Counted from the stretch's first letter, positions 11,183 through 24,265 are shown. The stretch is 64,000 nucleotides of DNA from Siphonodentalium dalli (GCA_032622095.1 CP136065.1:51453949-51517948), one strand, 5' to 3'. Notes: generated by a model from the letters alone, not told the origin. Made by a program: numbers and translations.

Positions 11183-11641
11183 AACCAAACTATGGAATAC
11201 TGCTAGGGCCAACCTAAAATTGGGCGGAGAATATGGAACCCGCCAACAAGGACACAACCGAAAGCGACAAATCATCTGGTTGCGCGCGCAGATCACCACG
11301 CGAGGGAACCACAGAAAGCGACAAATCATCTGGTTGCGCGCACAGATCACCACCGAAATTGACAAACTCAAATGAAACGAAAACTCGATTGATTATTTCG
11401 CTTTCCTCGGATTCCGCGGGGAGAAGAAATCAAACGACAGAACTGTCGGAGACGAGATATTGAAACGAGATTTCGTTTCATTTTGGCGCTTTCGGCGGTT
11501 CGCACGTGTGACAATATGTGTGCGCGTCTGGGCATTTTATCGCTTTCGTCGCTTTCGGCGGTTTCCTCGCTTAGCGAATTCCATTTCCCGCCGACCCGTT
11601 CTACATGTAGGTTGCCCCTAACAGTATTCCATACCAAAACT
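11183..11641. mobile_element. GC-richer inverted-repeat element (MITE-like)
   Basis: TIRs: CCAAACTATGGAATACTG on the left and the complement of CAGTATTCCATACCAAAAC on the right, with matching internal words CAACCTA, CCGAAAGCGACAAA/TTTCGTCGCTTTCGG and TGCGCGC. The left arm contains a direct duplication of about 54 bp (GAAAGCGACAAATCATCTGG twice). The overlapping open frames on both strands are explained by the repeats. Confidence 0.75.
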
Positions 11642-12244
11642 GATATGAGGTCAATTTGCGGGCAATTATATGTGACGTATATCAACTCTCAATGAATCGA
11701 TGCTAACGTTATATTCAGGTATCGGATGATGTCCGGTTTTATCTGATGGCCGACAAAGCAGAGACACACCAACAGGCGGAATAATATAGATGTGCGGTGT
11801 CGGTCGTCCCACCAATATATTCTCATTAAGTAAGACTAATTATGCAGTAATAAACGTTAGAAGTGTGACCAAGAATATAGACACCACATCAAGCGGAAGA
11901 AAAAAAAGTAGATAAAATACGTGCACCCAGATGTATAAATCACTACCCGATAAGGAGTTTTAGGCCCTGATCAATAGTTTAGCTATCGGATATTCGTTTA
12001 GCGTTAATCAGTTTATGTTTGTTTTTGAGATCGTACAGGGCGAAATACATTTAATTAACGCTTTGTCATAATTCTATTGCGTTGTCACCCTTTCTTGCTC
12101 GGTTCGAATTGAGTAGAAACTTACTCGATCAGCATATTGTTATATAAGCGACCTTCATTAAATCATCATTGTTGAAACAGAATCATCTGATCGGATCTAC
12201 ACATATCTCGTTACTACAATTGCAATTATCCCTCCAAATCAAAA
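11642..12244. other. no recognisable feature
   Basis: No gene, RNA or matched repeat seen. Confidence 0.5.
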
Positions 12245-12309
12245 ATAGACCATTCCGATGTACACTTTTTAACTTGGTGGAGAAATCCATTTATTATATA
12301 AAGGGTTGA
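12245..12309. repeat. fragment of dispersed 'GACCATTCC' repeat
   Basis: ATAGACCATTCCGATGTACA ... AAATCCATTTATTATATAAAG GGTT-type end. Related fragments lie at 22065-22129, 22440-22475 and 57850-57917, with an inverted one at about 59545-59575. Several end in AAAGGGTTAA, suggesting a TTAA-type MITE. Confidence 0.65.
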
Positions 12310-13738
12310 CAGGGAGTTGAATGTATATGCGCCACCATTTTATAACTGATATTTGCAGTAAATTTGTCGCCCAATATATAAATAACACACAGATTAATTG
12401 AAGAAGCAATATACCCCCTCCCCATGTGGTGATGAAATTTAGAGTACTCACAAATGTTCAATACCTAACAATTGCCAAAAGAATTCTCACAAATAAGCAG
12501 GTAAAATTTTCCACTGTATGTACTTAGCATAAGATTACATTTACAAACTGGCTAATTTGAAAATGTTAATGCGGGAATAAAGGGGTAAATGTTTTTCATT
12601 AGAACAACCGCCCGCAATTATTTACCGGTATCATTTTAGTTATTGCGCACTATTGGTCCGAGAAATGTTGGATACGGGTGTGCATAGACCGCAAGATTGT
12701 AGTCATTAACAATAACCCATCATGTAATAGCTAAATCAGGTGAATTATTATGCTGTGCCTGTATGTTAGATCAATTGGATTTGATTGATGACTTCAGAAT
12801 ACATAATACACCATTCGAGGAAATATGCCAAGAAGTGGGGGGCCATTTATAGCTGTTCCAATATATTCGGGAGTCGATTGCGCTGATAATAATTTTAATG
12901 TAGATACAACTCTTTTATCTTTCAGCCTCAGAAATTTAGTATTGAAATGTTCGATGTCTCTATATACTCCATCTATGTGACAAGTTGCATTAACATGCGT
13001 GAATTGTTCCATGGTTTTGTGACTGTTCGGTAGGGTTTGCGCACAACTGCCGTGATTGCACTGGCGTTTAGTGCTGCACATGAGTTAACTTTAGACCAGA
13101 ATGGGGAAACAGTTTCAGGACAACACTTTCGGCCTTTGCCATTGAAGCCATCTTATTGATATGAATAAACAAAATGATCCGATGAGAAACACACTAAACT
13201 TGCAATTGGGAATCGTAGACCAGTTGTGGTGTGGACATAATCGTGTGTTCTGGCTCACCGTTGGGTATTGGATATTTGATACCTGGGTGTCTCTTTTTGA
13301 ACCCTGAGACGGAGCTGATGGGCTCAAAATCAACATTCAGTTATCAAATCTCCATGTGTCCGCCATGTTGACTGGGATAAATTATAACATGCTGTGTAAA
13401 ATTAATGGGAAACTTATGTCTGGTCCCGGACCATTTCACACGAGCATCTCACGAGCTGGATTAGTTTTTTAAATTTGATCGTGATCAATAATAATGATGT
13501 AGTCCCCGACCAATTGCATTTACATGGTGATTTTTAGGCCTCCGGTTATTTGATTTGTACCCGGGCACAGTATAGTCATTGCATCATGTTAATGTGGTAA
13601 TATGTCTTTCATTTATGTTCACTGTTGCAGATCTGACTGCATCTGGGTTGTGTTTGGACGACGTTTTGCCAAGGAAGAATATTGTGCTGCATGTGAGACC
13701 CTTTATTCATCACACGGAACGTACGAATGGCCATCAGC
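12310..13738. other. no confirmed gene; weak exon-like stretches
   Basis: The minus-strand frame 12794-13081 (95 codons) and the plus-strand stretch after GTTGCAG at 13630 (through LCLDDVLPRKNIVLHVRPF) have mildly protein-like composition. The latter runs straight into the 30-bp minisatellite. I see no family signature and do not call them as genes. Confidence 0.4.
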
Positions 13739-14656
13739 AGGATCTCCATAACATTGATTATGGTACCCAGGATCTCCATAACATTGATTATGGTACCCAG
13801 GATCTCCATAACATTGATTAGGTACCCAGGATCTCCATAACATTGATTAGGGTACCCATGATCTCCATAACATTGATTAGGGTACACAGGATCTCCATAA
13901 CATTGATTAGGGTACCCAGGATCTCTATAACATTGATTAGGGTACCCAGGATCTCTATAACATTGATTAGGGTACCCAGGATCTCTATAACATTGATTAG
14001 GGTACCCAGGATCTCCATAACATTGATTATGGTACCCAGGATCTCTATAACATTGATTAGGGTACCCAGGATCTCCATAACATTGATTATGGTACCCAGG
14101 ATCTCCATAACATTGATTATGGTACCCAGGATCTCCATAACATTGATTAGGGTACCCAGGATCTCTATAACATTGATTAGGGTACCCAGGATCTCCATAA
14201 CATTCGTTATGGTACCCAGGATCTCCATAACATTGATTAGGGTACCCAGGATCTCTATAACATTGATTATGGTACCCAGGATCTCCATAACATTGATTAG
14301 GGTACCCAGGATCTCTATAACATTGATTAGGGAACCCAGGATCTCCATAACATTGATTATGGTACCCAGGATCTCCATAACATTGATTAGGTACCCAGGA
14401 TTTCCGTAACATTGATTAGGGTACGGTACCCAGGATCTCTATAACATTGATTAGGGTACCCAGGATCTCTATAACATTGATTATGGTACCCACGATCTCC
14501 GTAACATTGATTAGGGTACGGTACCCAGGATCTCTATAACATTGATTATGGTACCCAGGATCTCCATAACATTGATTAGGTACCCAGGATCTCCGTAACA
14601 TTTATTAGGTACCCAGGATCTCCGTAACATTGATTATGGTACGGCTCCCAGGATTA
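13739..14656. repeat. 30-bp minisatellite, about 30 copies
   Basis: Unit GGTACCCAGGATCTCCATAA + CATTGATTAG. Variants are mostly two positions (CCATAAC/CTATAAC and ATTAGG/ATTATG). A few 29- or 36-bp units (near 13820, 14390, 14425, 14515) break phase. Since the unit is ten codons, several frames on both strands stay open. The longest is the minus-strand frame 13609-14412, which reads as a decapeptide NQCY(G/R)DPGY(P/H) repeat, but it lacks a recognisable signal sequence or domain and changes frame at 13820. Confidence 0.95.
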
Positions 14657-15589
14657 ATGTTGCATGCGGTTGTATTCTGGCTGATGGGGTCATTATCACA
14701 AGGCTCCAGTCACATTCGTAGCCAGCTTTTTAAATTCCATGTTGTATATGGCGCGAAATATGACATCATCGCGTCAGTGTCATGGTGTGGCATGATGAAG
14801 GGGCGCACATCATTCTGTTACTTTCACCGACACAGATATTGATAAATATAGTTGAACCTAGCATATTATTTAGCGACCTTCATACGCGTGAACGATTTAT
14901 ACAACTGGGTGGTTGCGTGTGCACCTTTAACACATTTGAAGCCTATACCCATGAATAAATTATGTGGAGTAATATGTACATGAAAGCTCACATGCTTACT
15001 GGTTCAGGAGTACATGCAACATAGGCCTAATGTATATGATAATATTTATTCCACATCGCTAGAATGAAGCCAACGGTATCAGCACAATCACCGCCATTGA
15101 AAACAATTCACATTATAATCACGTATATGTTGGAACTACATACTGTTGAGGTTGTTGACAAGAGAATAAATGACGCCAACTATAGGCGTGAGCGTTGCAA
15201 TGGTGCCTGCATAATTAACTAATTATATCACACTTAAGTCACAGGTATGGAGGTTACATGTATATAGCATCAATTTGAAGTAAAAGCTATATGGCTTACA
15301 CGATTCGAGAGTGTGGAATAAATACAAAACAACTAGCATCAGAGTTTCAAATATGTTATCGATCTCGTTGAGGGTGGCGTATATAGTCGCATTCGATCAT
15401 ATATTATTCTCTGTTATGTCAACCTGTCATTGAAAACAATTAAACATTTAAATGCCCGGCCTTTTTAGACACAACTTATGACAACGTGAGGGTAAAACTG
15501 GACACAATAAAACTCCACTCATAGCACACTCTGTACAAATATTCACATCTGTTTCCCTGCTTAAATATTCATAAATTTCATCCTGTCAT
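14657..15589. other. no recognisable feature
   Basis: No gene-like frame or matched repeat. Confidence 0.5.
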
Positions 15590-15705
15590 CTTGTTTAAAT
15601 GTTATGTTATACCTTTTGTGCGGGAGAGGGACGTCACTAAGTTGACAAAACTTGTGTCCCAATCCCCATGTATATAATTGATATACAATAAAATATGTTT
15701 AAACC
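15590..15705 (+). mobile_element. LINE 3' tail (5'-truncated)
   Basis: GGGAGAGGGACGTCACTAAG followed by TGTCCCAATCCCC and ACAATAAAATATG. The same layout ends the LINE at 49640-50230 (GGGAGAGGAGGTCCATCTGA, TTGTCCCCCAATCCC). This is typical of 3' UTRs of Jockey/CR1-type LINEs; no coding part was retained that I can recognise. Confidence 0.6.
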
Positions 15706-16184
15706 AAAACAAAATATAGTCGCATTTCACTCAAGCCTACATTCGGCTCTCACGAAACATTCCTGCGCCACCCGCAACTGATTCGATACAACACTATTGA
15801 TTAAGATTCGAGTTGCGTGTTCTGACAATGAATTTGGTGCAAATACACAAGGGGCATTAGTGAATTTCAGGTACACTCAAACGCTGTCAACACGCACACT
15901 CCCGGAAGACCAAAAAGTACACAACGTAATCGGAACGTAAACGGCACTGCTTATCCATAACAACTTCAGTCAGCACAAAGACAGAGTGCCATGTTGTCGA
16001 TTGCTGTGCTGAGTCCTCTATTGGGGGTTCTGTTTCTTCCAGTCGGGCTGGCATTCCGATTTGATTTCGCACACGCTGTGACACGGAAGCCATAGCCATC
16101 CTATTAGCATTTCATCACAATGTGTTGAAGCGGATTACCACTGGAGATGTGGCTCCCTTCAGAATCGATTTTATGCGGTAATGT
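15706..16184. other. no confirmed feature
   Basis: A 70-codon minus-strand frame (15887-16099) has no family signature; nothing else seen. Confidence 0.4.
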
Positions 16185-17195
16185 CTCTCGCGAGTATTGT
16201 GAACAGAGCTTAGTGACACGTCTTCGTTTAGTGTGAGATTCTCCCAAGCTTGCATAACGGTGCGCGCCGAAATAACTCACTCAGCGATTCAGCGTCCGCA
16301 ACGTTCATACACTAAAGATCCCTTAGAAACAGTGCACCGAACCACTATACCAAACACGCAACGCTTCTAGTAAACAAAACTATTATAGCGACGCAGCTTC
16401 CGTTATGGCGTGTTCACATGGAACTGCAAGAAAATATCTGTCAGAAAATATCAGGTACGAATGTGAATTGACATTTTATTGATGCAAAGATTATACCCGT
16501 GTCATCGTGATCCCATTACCTATATATATGGATGATTGGATTTGTCCAGAATGGCATTCGCACTGGGGCGTCCATGCGATTTTCTCGAATCAAATAACCT
16601 AAAGTCTGTATCGAAGTACGGAGGCGATGCATGATATTCATGCGCGGATGTGCCTAGATGGTCTCTGTTGGTGCTATTTAACTTTGAATTCAAACTTCAC
16701 CCCCAACGAAGCACCCACCCAAAGTAGGTAAAACATTTGATTAATGTCTATCCTTCCCCGCTAGAAACCATGCCGTATGAAACAACACATTAACACACTC
16801 GTATCGCTCTGTGTATGTATGAATTGGGTGGCAGAATTATTATTTTGGCTTAAAAGCGACCCCATCGGTGCATCGGTCGAGTATTTTCTCATATTATTAT
16901 GTCCATTGGTCAACCAAGTAACATGGATCAAACCTGAGATTTTCTTGCTCGTACATGTGAACACGCCATAATAATTCGAGATTTTTCCAAGCTTGCATTA
17001 AGGTGCTCGCAGTAATAACTGATGCAGATTCAGCAACACACAATGTCCTTCGTATTGTGAATAAAGCTCACAGAGACGAATCTTCAGTTAGTCCGAGAGT
17101 ATCCATAGCTTGTATAACGGTCTGCTCCGAAATAAGTCATAAAGCATAAATTGCCGTCACACACTGTCCACAGATCCCTTGCAACAAACACCCAT
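16185..17195. repeat. diverged direct repeats of about 160 bp
   Basis: Segments around 16190-16345 and 17055-17195 share, in order, TATTGTGAA(C/T)A(G/A)AGCT, GA(C)ACG(T/A)(A)TCTTC, AGCTTG(C/T)(A)TAACGGT, CCGAAATAA and AGATCCCTT. A third partial copy (CCAAGCTTGCATTAAGGTGC, AATAACTGATGCAGATTCAGC) lies at about 16985-17030. The origin is unknown, and the unrelated DNA between (16350-16970) shows no gene. Confidence 0.65.
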
Positions 17196-17515
17196 TTTTT
17201 TCTAATAACAAACAAACAACTGACGTCCGAATGAAAGAACACTGTGTAAAATAAGCGATCCGTGACAATTTACACTGTCGGAAAATATATCCTAGCACAT
17301 TACCAAATTTCACCTGGCAAGTTGTGATAACATGGTATTAATCTCCCATGCATTATATGGCATTCTCGATGTAAATCGACAAATTGTGCGCATTCCTCGT
17401 TCCTCTATTTAAAACACAATCCTCTCCAATTTGTTAAAAAGAATGAATTCGAATTCACAACTTCCCGCGAAACCAACGTGTTATGTCAATGATGTAACGT
17501 TCGTGTTTAGTCGCA
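17196..17515. other. 3' flank of the Ly6-like exon
   Basis: On the minus strand this follows the stop codon. It is AT-rich and no clear AATAAA close to the stop was identified. Confidence 0.4.
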
Positions 17516-17751
17516 TTAGAAATAAGTAGATATAGTACAGGTACCGATTATTGAAGATAGTATTGCAGTCAAAATAACAATGGCGAAAGTTGTCCTCACG
17601 TCACTTCCCGAATTACACCCATCGAAATTACATGTTTCCAGGCACCCTTCGATTTTTTCACTAACGTTTGTGAAATAGAACTGTATGCTACCACAGTGTC
17701 GCCCCCAGTTTTCGGTAACACAGAGCCGCGTCAGTATAGTTGTACCATCCT
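17516..17751 (-). CDS. terminal exon of a Ly6/uPAR-like GPI-anchored protein
   Basis: On the minus strand a strong acceptor (TTTATTTTTTCAG) precedes 78 codons ending in a stop at 17516. The exon encodes the C-terminal half of a three-finger (Ly6/uPAR) domain: CVTENWGRHCG, then EGCLETCNFDGCN, the diagnostic C-x3-C-x3-DxCN-like ending in which the last Cys-Asn closes the fold. It ends in a strongly hydrophobic tail (FAIVILTAILSSIIGTCTI) of the kind removed when a GPI anchor is added. Such proteins in invertebrates (quiver/sleepless-like) sit on the cell surface and modulate channels or receptors; this one's partner is unknown. The open frame continues upstream past the acceptor (to 17950) but that part looks intronic. 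The first exon or exons (signal peptide and first cysteines) should lie at higher coordinates; I did not find them. Confidence 0.75.
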
Positions 17752-20579
17752 CTGAAAAAATAAAGAACATAATTAGCAATATATACACCAGTCGTGTGAA
17801 GAGCAAAACCAACGCCAAACCAAGAGGCCACAACCAGCGATCCACACGGCAGCATGCATGTGCGCATAAAAGCTTACAGGAATGCCATACCATCGGCAAT
17901 ACGGACGTGGAACGCCCCACCAAAAAGGTAGCGGCTTGCGTGCACCTCATTGGAAGACTTTCGGAAAAAGATGCCCAAAAACAGGTTGAGAAATGAAATA
18001 GTAGTTATTTTTAAACCTGATGATTTTACTTGTAATCATTCAATAATCAGACTGGATTCTACCTTAATGCTAAGATTTGGTGGTTGCTGTAGATTTTAGA
18101 CATGGAGTTGATGAGGTCAATCCCGTGTTATGAATGAAAAGTTCCACGTAATTACATGTAATTTCGACGTATATACCATATCCCCTTGAAATACAAGAGG
18201 ACGTGTACCATGGACGAAAATCGGGACTGATTTAAAGTTTGATCTGAGTTGTGTGACATCTCAATGTGTCATTCTGAACGATACATGGCCATTTCGAAAA
18301 GAAACGAGAATTTGTTCACAGTCACCTGAGCAAGCATATGTTTGTAGCAGTGAACACTCACACTCAGGCCGAGTCCGTGCCTCCTTATATCTAATATATA
18401 ATCGCACAGAAAAGGTTGCGAGGTTGCATAACGTTTTTACAACCGTGAGACAACTAAGATTTTTTGTAAGGGTGGAACATGTTGTCACGTGAGCATCAAC
18501 CTGAGGACGAAAGCAATAACCAGTTTTCGTGCAGGCAGACATATGTGCCGAGTTAATGAGAATCAATCATAAATTCCACGTGACTGCCCTTATTTTACAA
18601 ACATTAAAATCCTATTTATCACGGCAATGATATCGTTAACCTCATTATGGTTCTCCGTCGTTGGTACACACTGTCGTCTGTGCGCATACAGGGGAGAGAA
18701 TTACCGTCTGGTGTGCCTCCTCTCGAGCTGTGCGCGCGGTGGTGGTATTATTGTTGAAGAATGCCAGTAGTTCAAACATCCACAGATTACTTTGTTAATG
18801 ATATGATCGACCAGGGTAGGTATGAAGTTTACCCGGTCGCTGATTACACCATAAATGATGATTATTTTATCGAGAAAAGAACGGATATCACGGTATCATG
18901 TTGCGCGTCAACAATTTACATGCGCTAAGCAATAAGCGGCCATGTGCCGCAATAGATCCTACTTTATTATAAAACAAGAAAACCATAGTCAGAAATGGTA
19001 ATGCGCTCAAGATAATATATTATATACCCATGATTGTAATTATAGAATCTTTTTTATTTCTGTTATTTGTAATTGGCATAGCTTATCACAAACCAAAAAT
19101 CAACAACTACAACTTTTACCGGGCTCGGCCTCGGGGTAGCACTACAGATCGGACTCGGGGTCGCACTAAAACTTTTAATGTGTCCCAATAATTAACATTC
19201 TATAAATAAAACCCCCAACGCTATGGCAGCGCCCAGGCGAAACAAGAATTTGTACATTAGTATACACGCGGCACGCGTAATTAAGAACTAACATGACAAA
19301 AGTTTTGCATAACTAAAATAAGTTTTGACAAATGTGAACGTTTCGTATTTGGCAAGCGGCAGCACGACTCTATATGAGCATCTTCATGTTTAACTTGCAA
19401 TGCTTAATTGGTCATTGTCGCATGCGCATCTATACAAGCATAATGATATCCGCGGTGTACGTCGGCGAGATAGATACAATTATCGGAATGAATTGTTGAA
19501 CATCTAAGGGACACTCGATTTCATGCTGACAAGCCGAGCTATGAACGTTTCAATCAGTGTAGACAACATGAATGTATCGGTGTAGGAAAAGGTGAATGGT
19601 AACAAACAGATGATACTGTTACGGGAAGATAATTGGGTAAGGCAGTTGCATACCCGGACTGCATGGTCACGCTTTCAATGCAGAGGAATGGTGCCAAATT
19701 CAACATTTGGATTTCAATGCTAAGTGGTCGAAATCTTTTGAAGAGTGACATTTATTTTACAAGCATTATATCTAGTCTCTCCAGGAACGAGCATTTTACC
19801 AAGTATCTTCCGATATAAGCAATAAGTTACTGAAAATCTATAAAATCTCATCGAAAACGGTATGAATATATAGAGAATATCCATAGTTTTTGTTTGAATA
19901 GCGAAATATCTCATGAGTGTCTGGAAAGAAATACCGAATTTTCACGAGCGTCTATATACATAACGCGAGATGTTTCAGGTTTTCAAACAAAACATTGTAG
20001 ATATTCCTTTATTATATGCGCCTTATTAATGCTCAAAGTTGCAAAATGATGCGTTATTTTCACTTTTAACCGTGGAACAAATTGTACAATACTCGGAAAG
20101 AAACAACTGGTTGACCCTACAGTGAAATAGCGAAAGCTACATTGAAATAACGAAATCTTATTTCAATGTGGATTCTGAGAGATTCATATACGACGATCTA
20201 AGTTTCGGTAGTTTTCCACTATTTTATAGGCAATCATATAGCAAATATCCGCTGTCTGTTACTAAAAGTTTGCAATGGGCATTCGGCTGCTCAATTCCAA
20301 ACCTCGATCAGTTTTTAAAAGATATTATTTGAATATGGATAATTCTACGGATGGTGCCATTTTTGTTGCTGTCAAGTTTGAGGAGCAACGAGGACAGTAA
20401 AGTCACGTGACGGATGGAAGAGATTTTTATATATGGAGTAATCTGGTACTCATTTCAGGAACTTTTAGGTAACATAATGCTTGTTTTGAAGATCATATAG
20501 GTAACATATAATGTTCGTAGCCATCCGACAATAACATATTAATTAACCCTTCCAATGGTGTACTGTCGTGTACATATAT
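17752..20579. other. no recognisable feature; probable Ly6-gene intron or 5' flank
   Basis: Upstream (minus-strand sense) of the Ly6-like exon. No second cysteine-rich exon was found. 18660-18760 is locally GC-richer (CTCGAGCTGTGCGCGCGG), as a promoter or first exon might be, but I cannot support a call. Confidence 0.35.
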
Positions 20580-21225
20580 TATACTAGCAAGTGACCCGAC
20601 TTCGTCCGGCTTTGACCTTGAATTGACTATTTTGAAGGTCAATGTCAGGTCGGGGTCACGATTTGACCCGTCGAAAACACTCCCCCGACAAAAGTATCCC
20701 TATAGGTATCACATTTCGTCGAAATCCGTTAATTTTTTAATTTAATTTGAGTTAATTCTGCCTTTTTAATCAAGAGAAATGATGGTACCCGTCCCGTGAT
20801 GTTACCCGTCCCTAAAAGGTGTACGTTTGTGGGTACCCGTTTCAATGTGAAGATCACCTCGGGCGGGAAAAAAAAGACAGAAATAAGAATCACACAGCAC
20901 GCTCATGTCTGGATAGAGACACACTCACGTCTGGCCCCAGACATAAGCATCACACTACACGCATACGCTCTTTATCAACGACACTGCGGATACGAACGCT
21001 CTTTAACTATCAACGCGATTAAACCCATAGTGCCAAGAACAGTCATTTTGGTGACTGGGAATGGAGAAGGAGTGCTCTGACGTTCTCAGAAGCGGTGCGA
21101 TTACACTTCATGTGTGATTTTACCCTTAGATAGGAAGTTTGGGCTCAATCCGCCCGGCAGTTTTCCCGGCCATAGCTAACAAACAAACAGACAGAAGTCC
21201 CAAAATATATATTAGATATATATAT
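20580..21225 (+). mobile_element. dispersed 'TATACTAGC' element remnant
   Basis: It starts TACTAGCAAGTGACCCGAC, contains GTCGAAATCCGTTAATTTTT, and ends in AACAAACAAACAGACAGAAG before a TATATA run. This layout is widespread among invertebrate short retroelement-like repeats. Frames inside it (20796-21080 and others) are non-coding by appearance. Class not assigned. Confidence 0.6.
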
Positions 21226-21611
21226 TTTGGCCGTACATATAGGCCTATATATATTAATCAAGAAAAAACACCATCGACAGATTGCGAACGTCAACAAACG
21301 ACGGCGTCAAATATGCATGGCCACAAAAACTGATTTCTGTATCGAAAGGTCAGAGTAATTTTCGCGAATGGTGTGTTCCATGACCGCTCTCACGAATGTG
21401 GTTTCGAATACACCTATGTACTCACACATATTTGCATTCGCTTTCTGCAATGGAACTTGAATGCAGGGCGTTGAAAGGTTCAAATCATGTCAGGTACGTT
21501 GCGCGGCGGCCCAACCTACATTGACGAAAGTTGCAACGCGATACCAGAATGTCGTTTAAAATGGACGCTGAATGCTAATTTAATTTTCCAGTTGAGTGTA
21601 CATATAAGGAA
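21226..21611. other. no recognisable feature
   Basis: No gene or matched repeat seen. Confidence 0.4.
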
Positions 21612-21735
21612 TGAATATTGATTTTGTTGCGTTCCATGGAGTATGGATGTAAGTTGGTCTGAGGCTTTCGATTTCCACAAAATGTCAGACTAATGTGCAT
21701 CCATATTCCACGGAACGCAAGCAAATCAACATTAA
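21612..21735. repeat. imperfect inverted repeat, ~55-bp arms
   Basis: TTGCGTTCCATGGAGTATGG...GTCTGA is mirrored by GTCAGACTAATGTGCATCC...CCACGGAACGCAA. Likely a small fold-back element. Confidence 0.75.
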
Positions 21736-22020
21736 TTTCTCAAATAGAGTCCCCAGAGTAAACTATAGAAAACGGGATCTCGTTGTCACAAAGTTGCTGA
21801 CCTCAGTTCGTATGGAGAATGTCAAATCACAAATTTCTAAGACCTTTGGAATAGAGGAAGACTAATCCATGTGACTGCGATTGATACTAATTCAAGGACC
21901 CACCAAGTACAATGACACTCACGTGACGTAACCCTTTGTATATACTAAATATAGTAGTATGACGTTCGTTGAACATTTCACACCAATGAATATCACTCAT
22001 TCTGCTCTTGTATTTCTGTC

Positions 22021-22475
22021 AGTCGTCTGCTTTTATTACATGAACACCCCTCCAAATGAATAATATACCATTCCACTGTATAGTGATATAACTAAATGGG
22101 ATAATACATTTAATATAGAAAGGGTTAAGACATTCATAATGAGATATATTCAGAGGATAACTGTAGCATGCTGGGAAATGATTTAAATTAGAATCATAAG
22201 CAAAGGATATTTTAATAACTATAAACCAAAAACTAAAACCCTTGGAATTCCTATTGTATGATATTAACCATTCTATGCTAAATCCTCATTGACGAGTAGT
22301 TCTCTTAGGAATTGTTCAGATAAACGACCATTTGTTGAACTTATTATCTAAACAATTCCCACCAAGGAAGCAAATCCTTCTGAACTTGTATTATCTTTTC
22401 ACTGTCTGTCGTCTGCTTATATATCATGAACGTCCCTCCAAATGAACAATAGACCATTCCAATGTAAACTTTTAT
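22021..22475. repeat. fragments of a TTAA-type dispersed repeat
   Basis: GTCGTCTGCTT...CCTCCAAATGAA(T/C)AATA occurs at about 22020-22065 and again at 22408-22450, each followed by ACCATTCCA. 22065-22129 ends AGAAAGGGTTAA. 22280-22360 (GACGAGTAGTTCTCTTAGGA, TTGAACTTATTATCT) is found again near 3965 and, inverted, near 59650. Together these outline a MITE of which several pieces are scattered in the window. Confidence 0.6.
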
Positions 22476-23844
22476 TACGTTTGAGTATAGCACGTTTAAT
22501 CTTCTAAAGAGGACTTGAGACGCACTGATGACAGTCCATGTTTCGATGATGCACTGGAATCTCACCCACGCGAATTGAAATGAACTTGGATTGAGCGCGT
22601 CAAAACAGATTCGCCTAGGTCGATTAATCGAATAGAATATCGCGATCGCATTGCCTGGGCGTATATCTGAGCCGATATTATCAGTCACGCGAACAGGAAC
22701 CCGTTTAGTTGATTATTCATATATGCACTATTATATTTACTCTTAAGGTAACGGTGATGTAACATATTTTCATCTCAAGTTTAAACATATTTTTTATAGA
22801 TAACCAAATAGTATATATTGTTCACAGTATGACGGTGGGGTGACGAATGGTGACATCAGGATTTGCAATAAGCATAGTGCTCATCTTAAGTCACCTCCTA
22901 CTTATATGACATATTGAATGGTAAATGTATAACATGCTGACAGAATAATTATTATAGAATGTACAACAATATAGTTGGGTATGGTCTTAGTATTCCCGTT
23001 GACCGGACCTGATGACCGGACCTGTTCGCATAAGGGTGGATACACACTTGTAGATAGCATATATCGTGTATAGAAAAGTTTTAAGATAAGGTTTAATTGG
23101 TAAAACATCCATATAAGGGCACTGTGCATACATATCAACATACATATGTACATTATATAATATAATATAATATACTGATTACTACATGTGGCGATTTTTC
23201 ACTCGCTTACTGGCAGTGTATATTATTTCCCGTTGACAACCCAATCATTATAAGTTAATGTGGTTGGTTGACGGTATATAACATGGTGTGACATTGATGG
23301 CTTACAGTTTATGTTCAACCTAGTCGCGGGTTTTGCATACAATAAATACATATAACTGAGTATTCACCCTAAGGTCACAAAATGCAGCCTAGGTTGTGTA
23401 ACTCACATCAGTGCATGCTATGTCATATCGAGGAAATGAATTGATTAATCTATATGAACTAAATTCATCTTTATTTAGTGAACATCACCTACGATCGCCC
23501 ATGTTTTTTTCTGTATATAAAAACACGTTCGTGAGTATGATATAGATGGACATTTCTCATAAGGTACAATTATGACTGAAAGCAACTGTACTCGATAAAC
23601 TGGCTCTAATCGGTAGAGTGAGATATGGGCCCATCAACAAACATCAAAGGGGACAACGCAACATAATTTAGAAACATTTTCCGCTATATTCTTCTGTAAT
23701 AAAGCGGCGTTATGGATTAGATTGGTATACTAACGTAAAACAGAGTCCATATGTCATCAAAGTATCAACTTAATGATGAGCACGCATGCACATACCATTA
23801 ATTTCGCTGAACAATATATACGCTACGTGTAGATTCCTGCCAAC
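22476..23844. other. no recognisable feature
   Basis: A 114-codon minus-strand frame (22344-22688) overlaps the repeat above and has no domain signature. Otherwise nothing. Confidence 0.45.
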
Positions 23845-24265
23845 TTACAGGTATCCATGGCTACACCGGAATCAGATAAGAAACTTACACGTATTCGTGC
23901 ATGGTGACTGAGGTATGTGGTCTACACCGAAAGCAGATAATAAACTAACACGCATTCATGGCGACTTATGTTTGTGGTCTACACCGAAAGCAGATAAGAA
24001 ACTTACACGTATTCATGGCCAGTTAGGTTTGTGGTCTATACCGAAAGCAGATAAGAAACTCGTGGTCTACACCCGAAACAGATAAGAAGCTTACACATAT
24101 CCATGGCGATTGAGGTACGTGGACTACACCGGAAGCAGATAGGAAACTTTCAAGTAATCATGGGGACTGAGGTTTGTGGTCTACAACGAAAGCAGAGAAG
24201 AAACTTACACGTATCCATGGCGACTGAGGTATATAATACACCAAAAAGCAGATAAGAACAAACCA
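23845..24265. repeat. ~58-bp tandem repeat, about 7 diverged copies
   Basis: The unit carries GTGGTCTACACCGAAAGCAG, ATAAGAAACTTACACGTATC and CATGGCGACTGAGGT. One copy near 24045-24075 is shortened. Confidence 0.9.

Noticed and set aside
13739-14656. CRISPR array
   Set aside because: Direct head-to-tail repeats without unique spacers, in eukaryotic context.
22344-22688. 114-codon minus-strand ORF
   Set aside because: Overlaps dispersed repeat fragments present elsewhere and has no signature.
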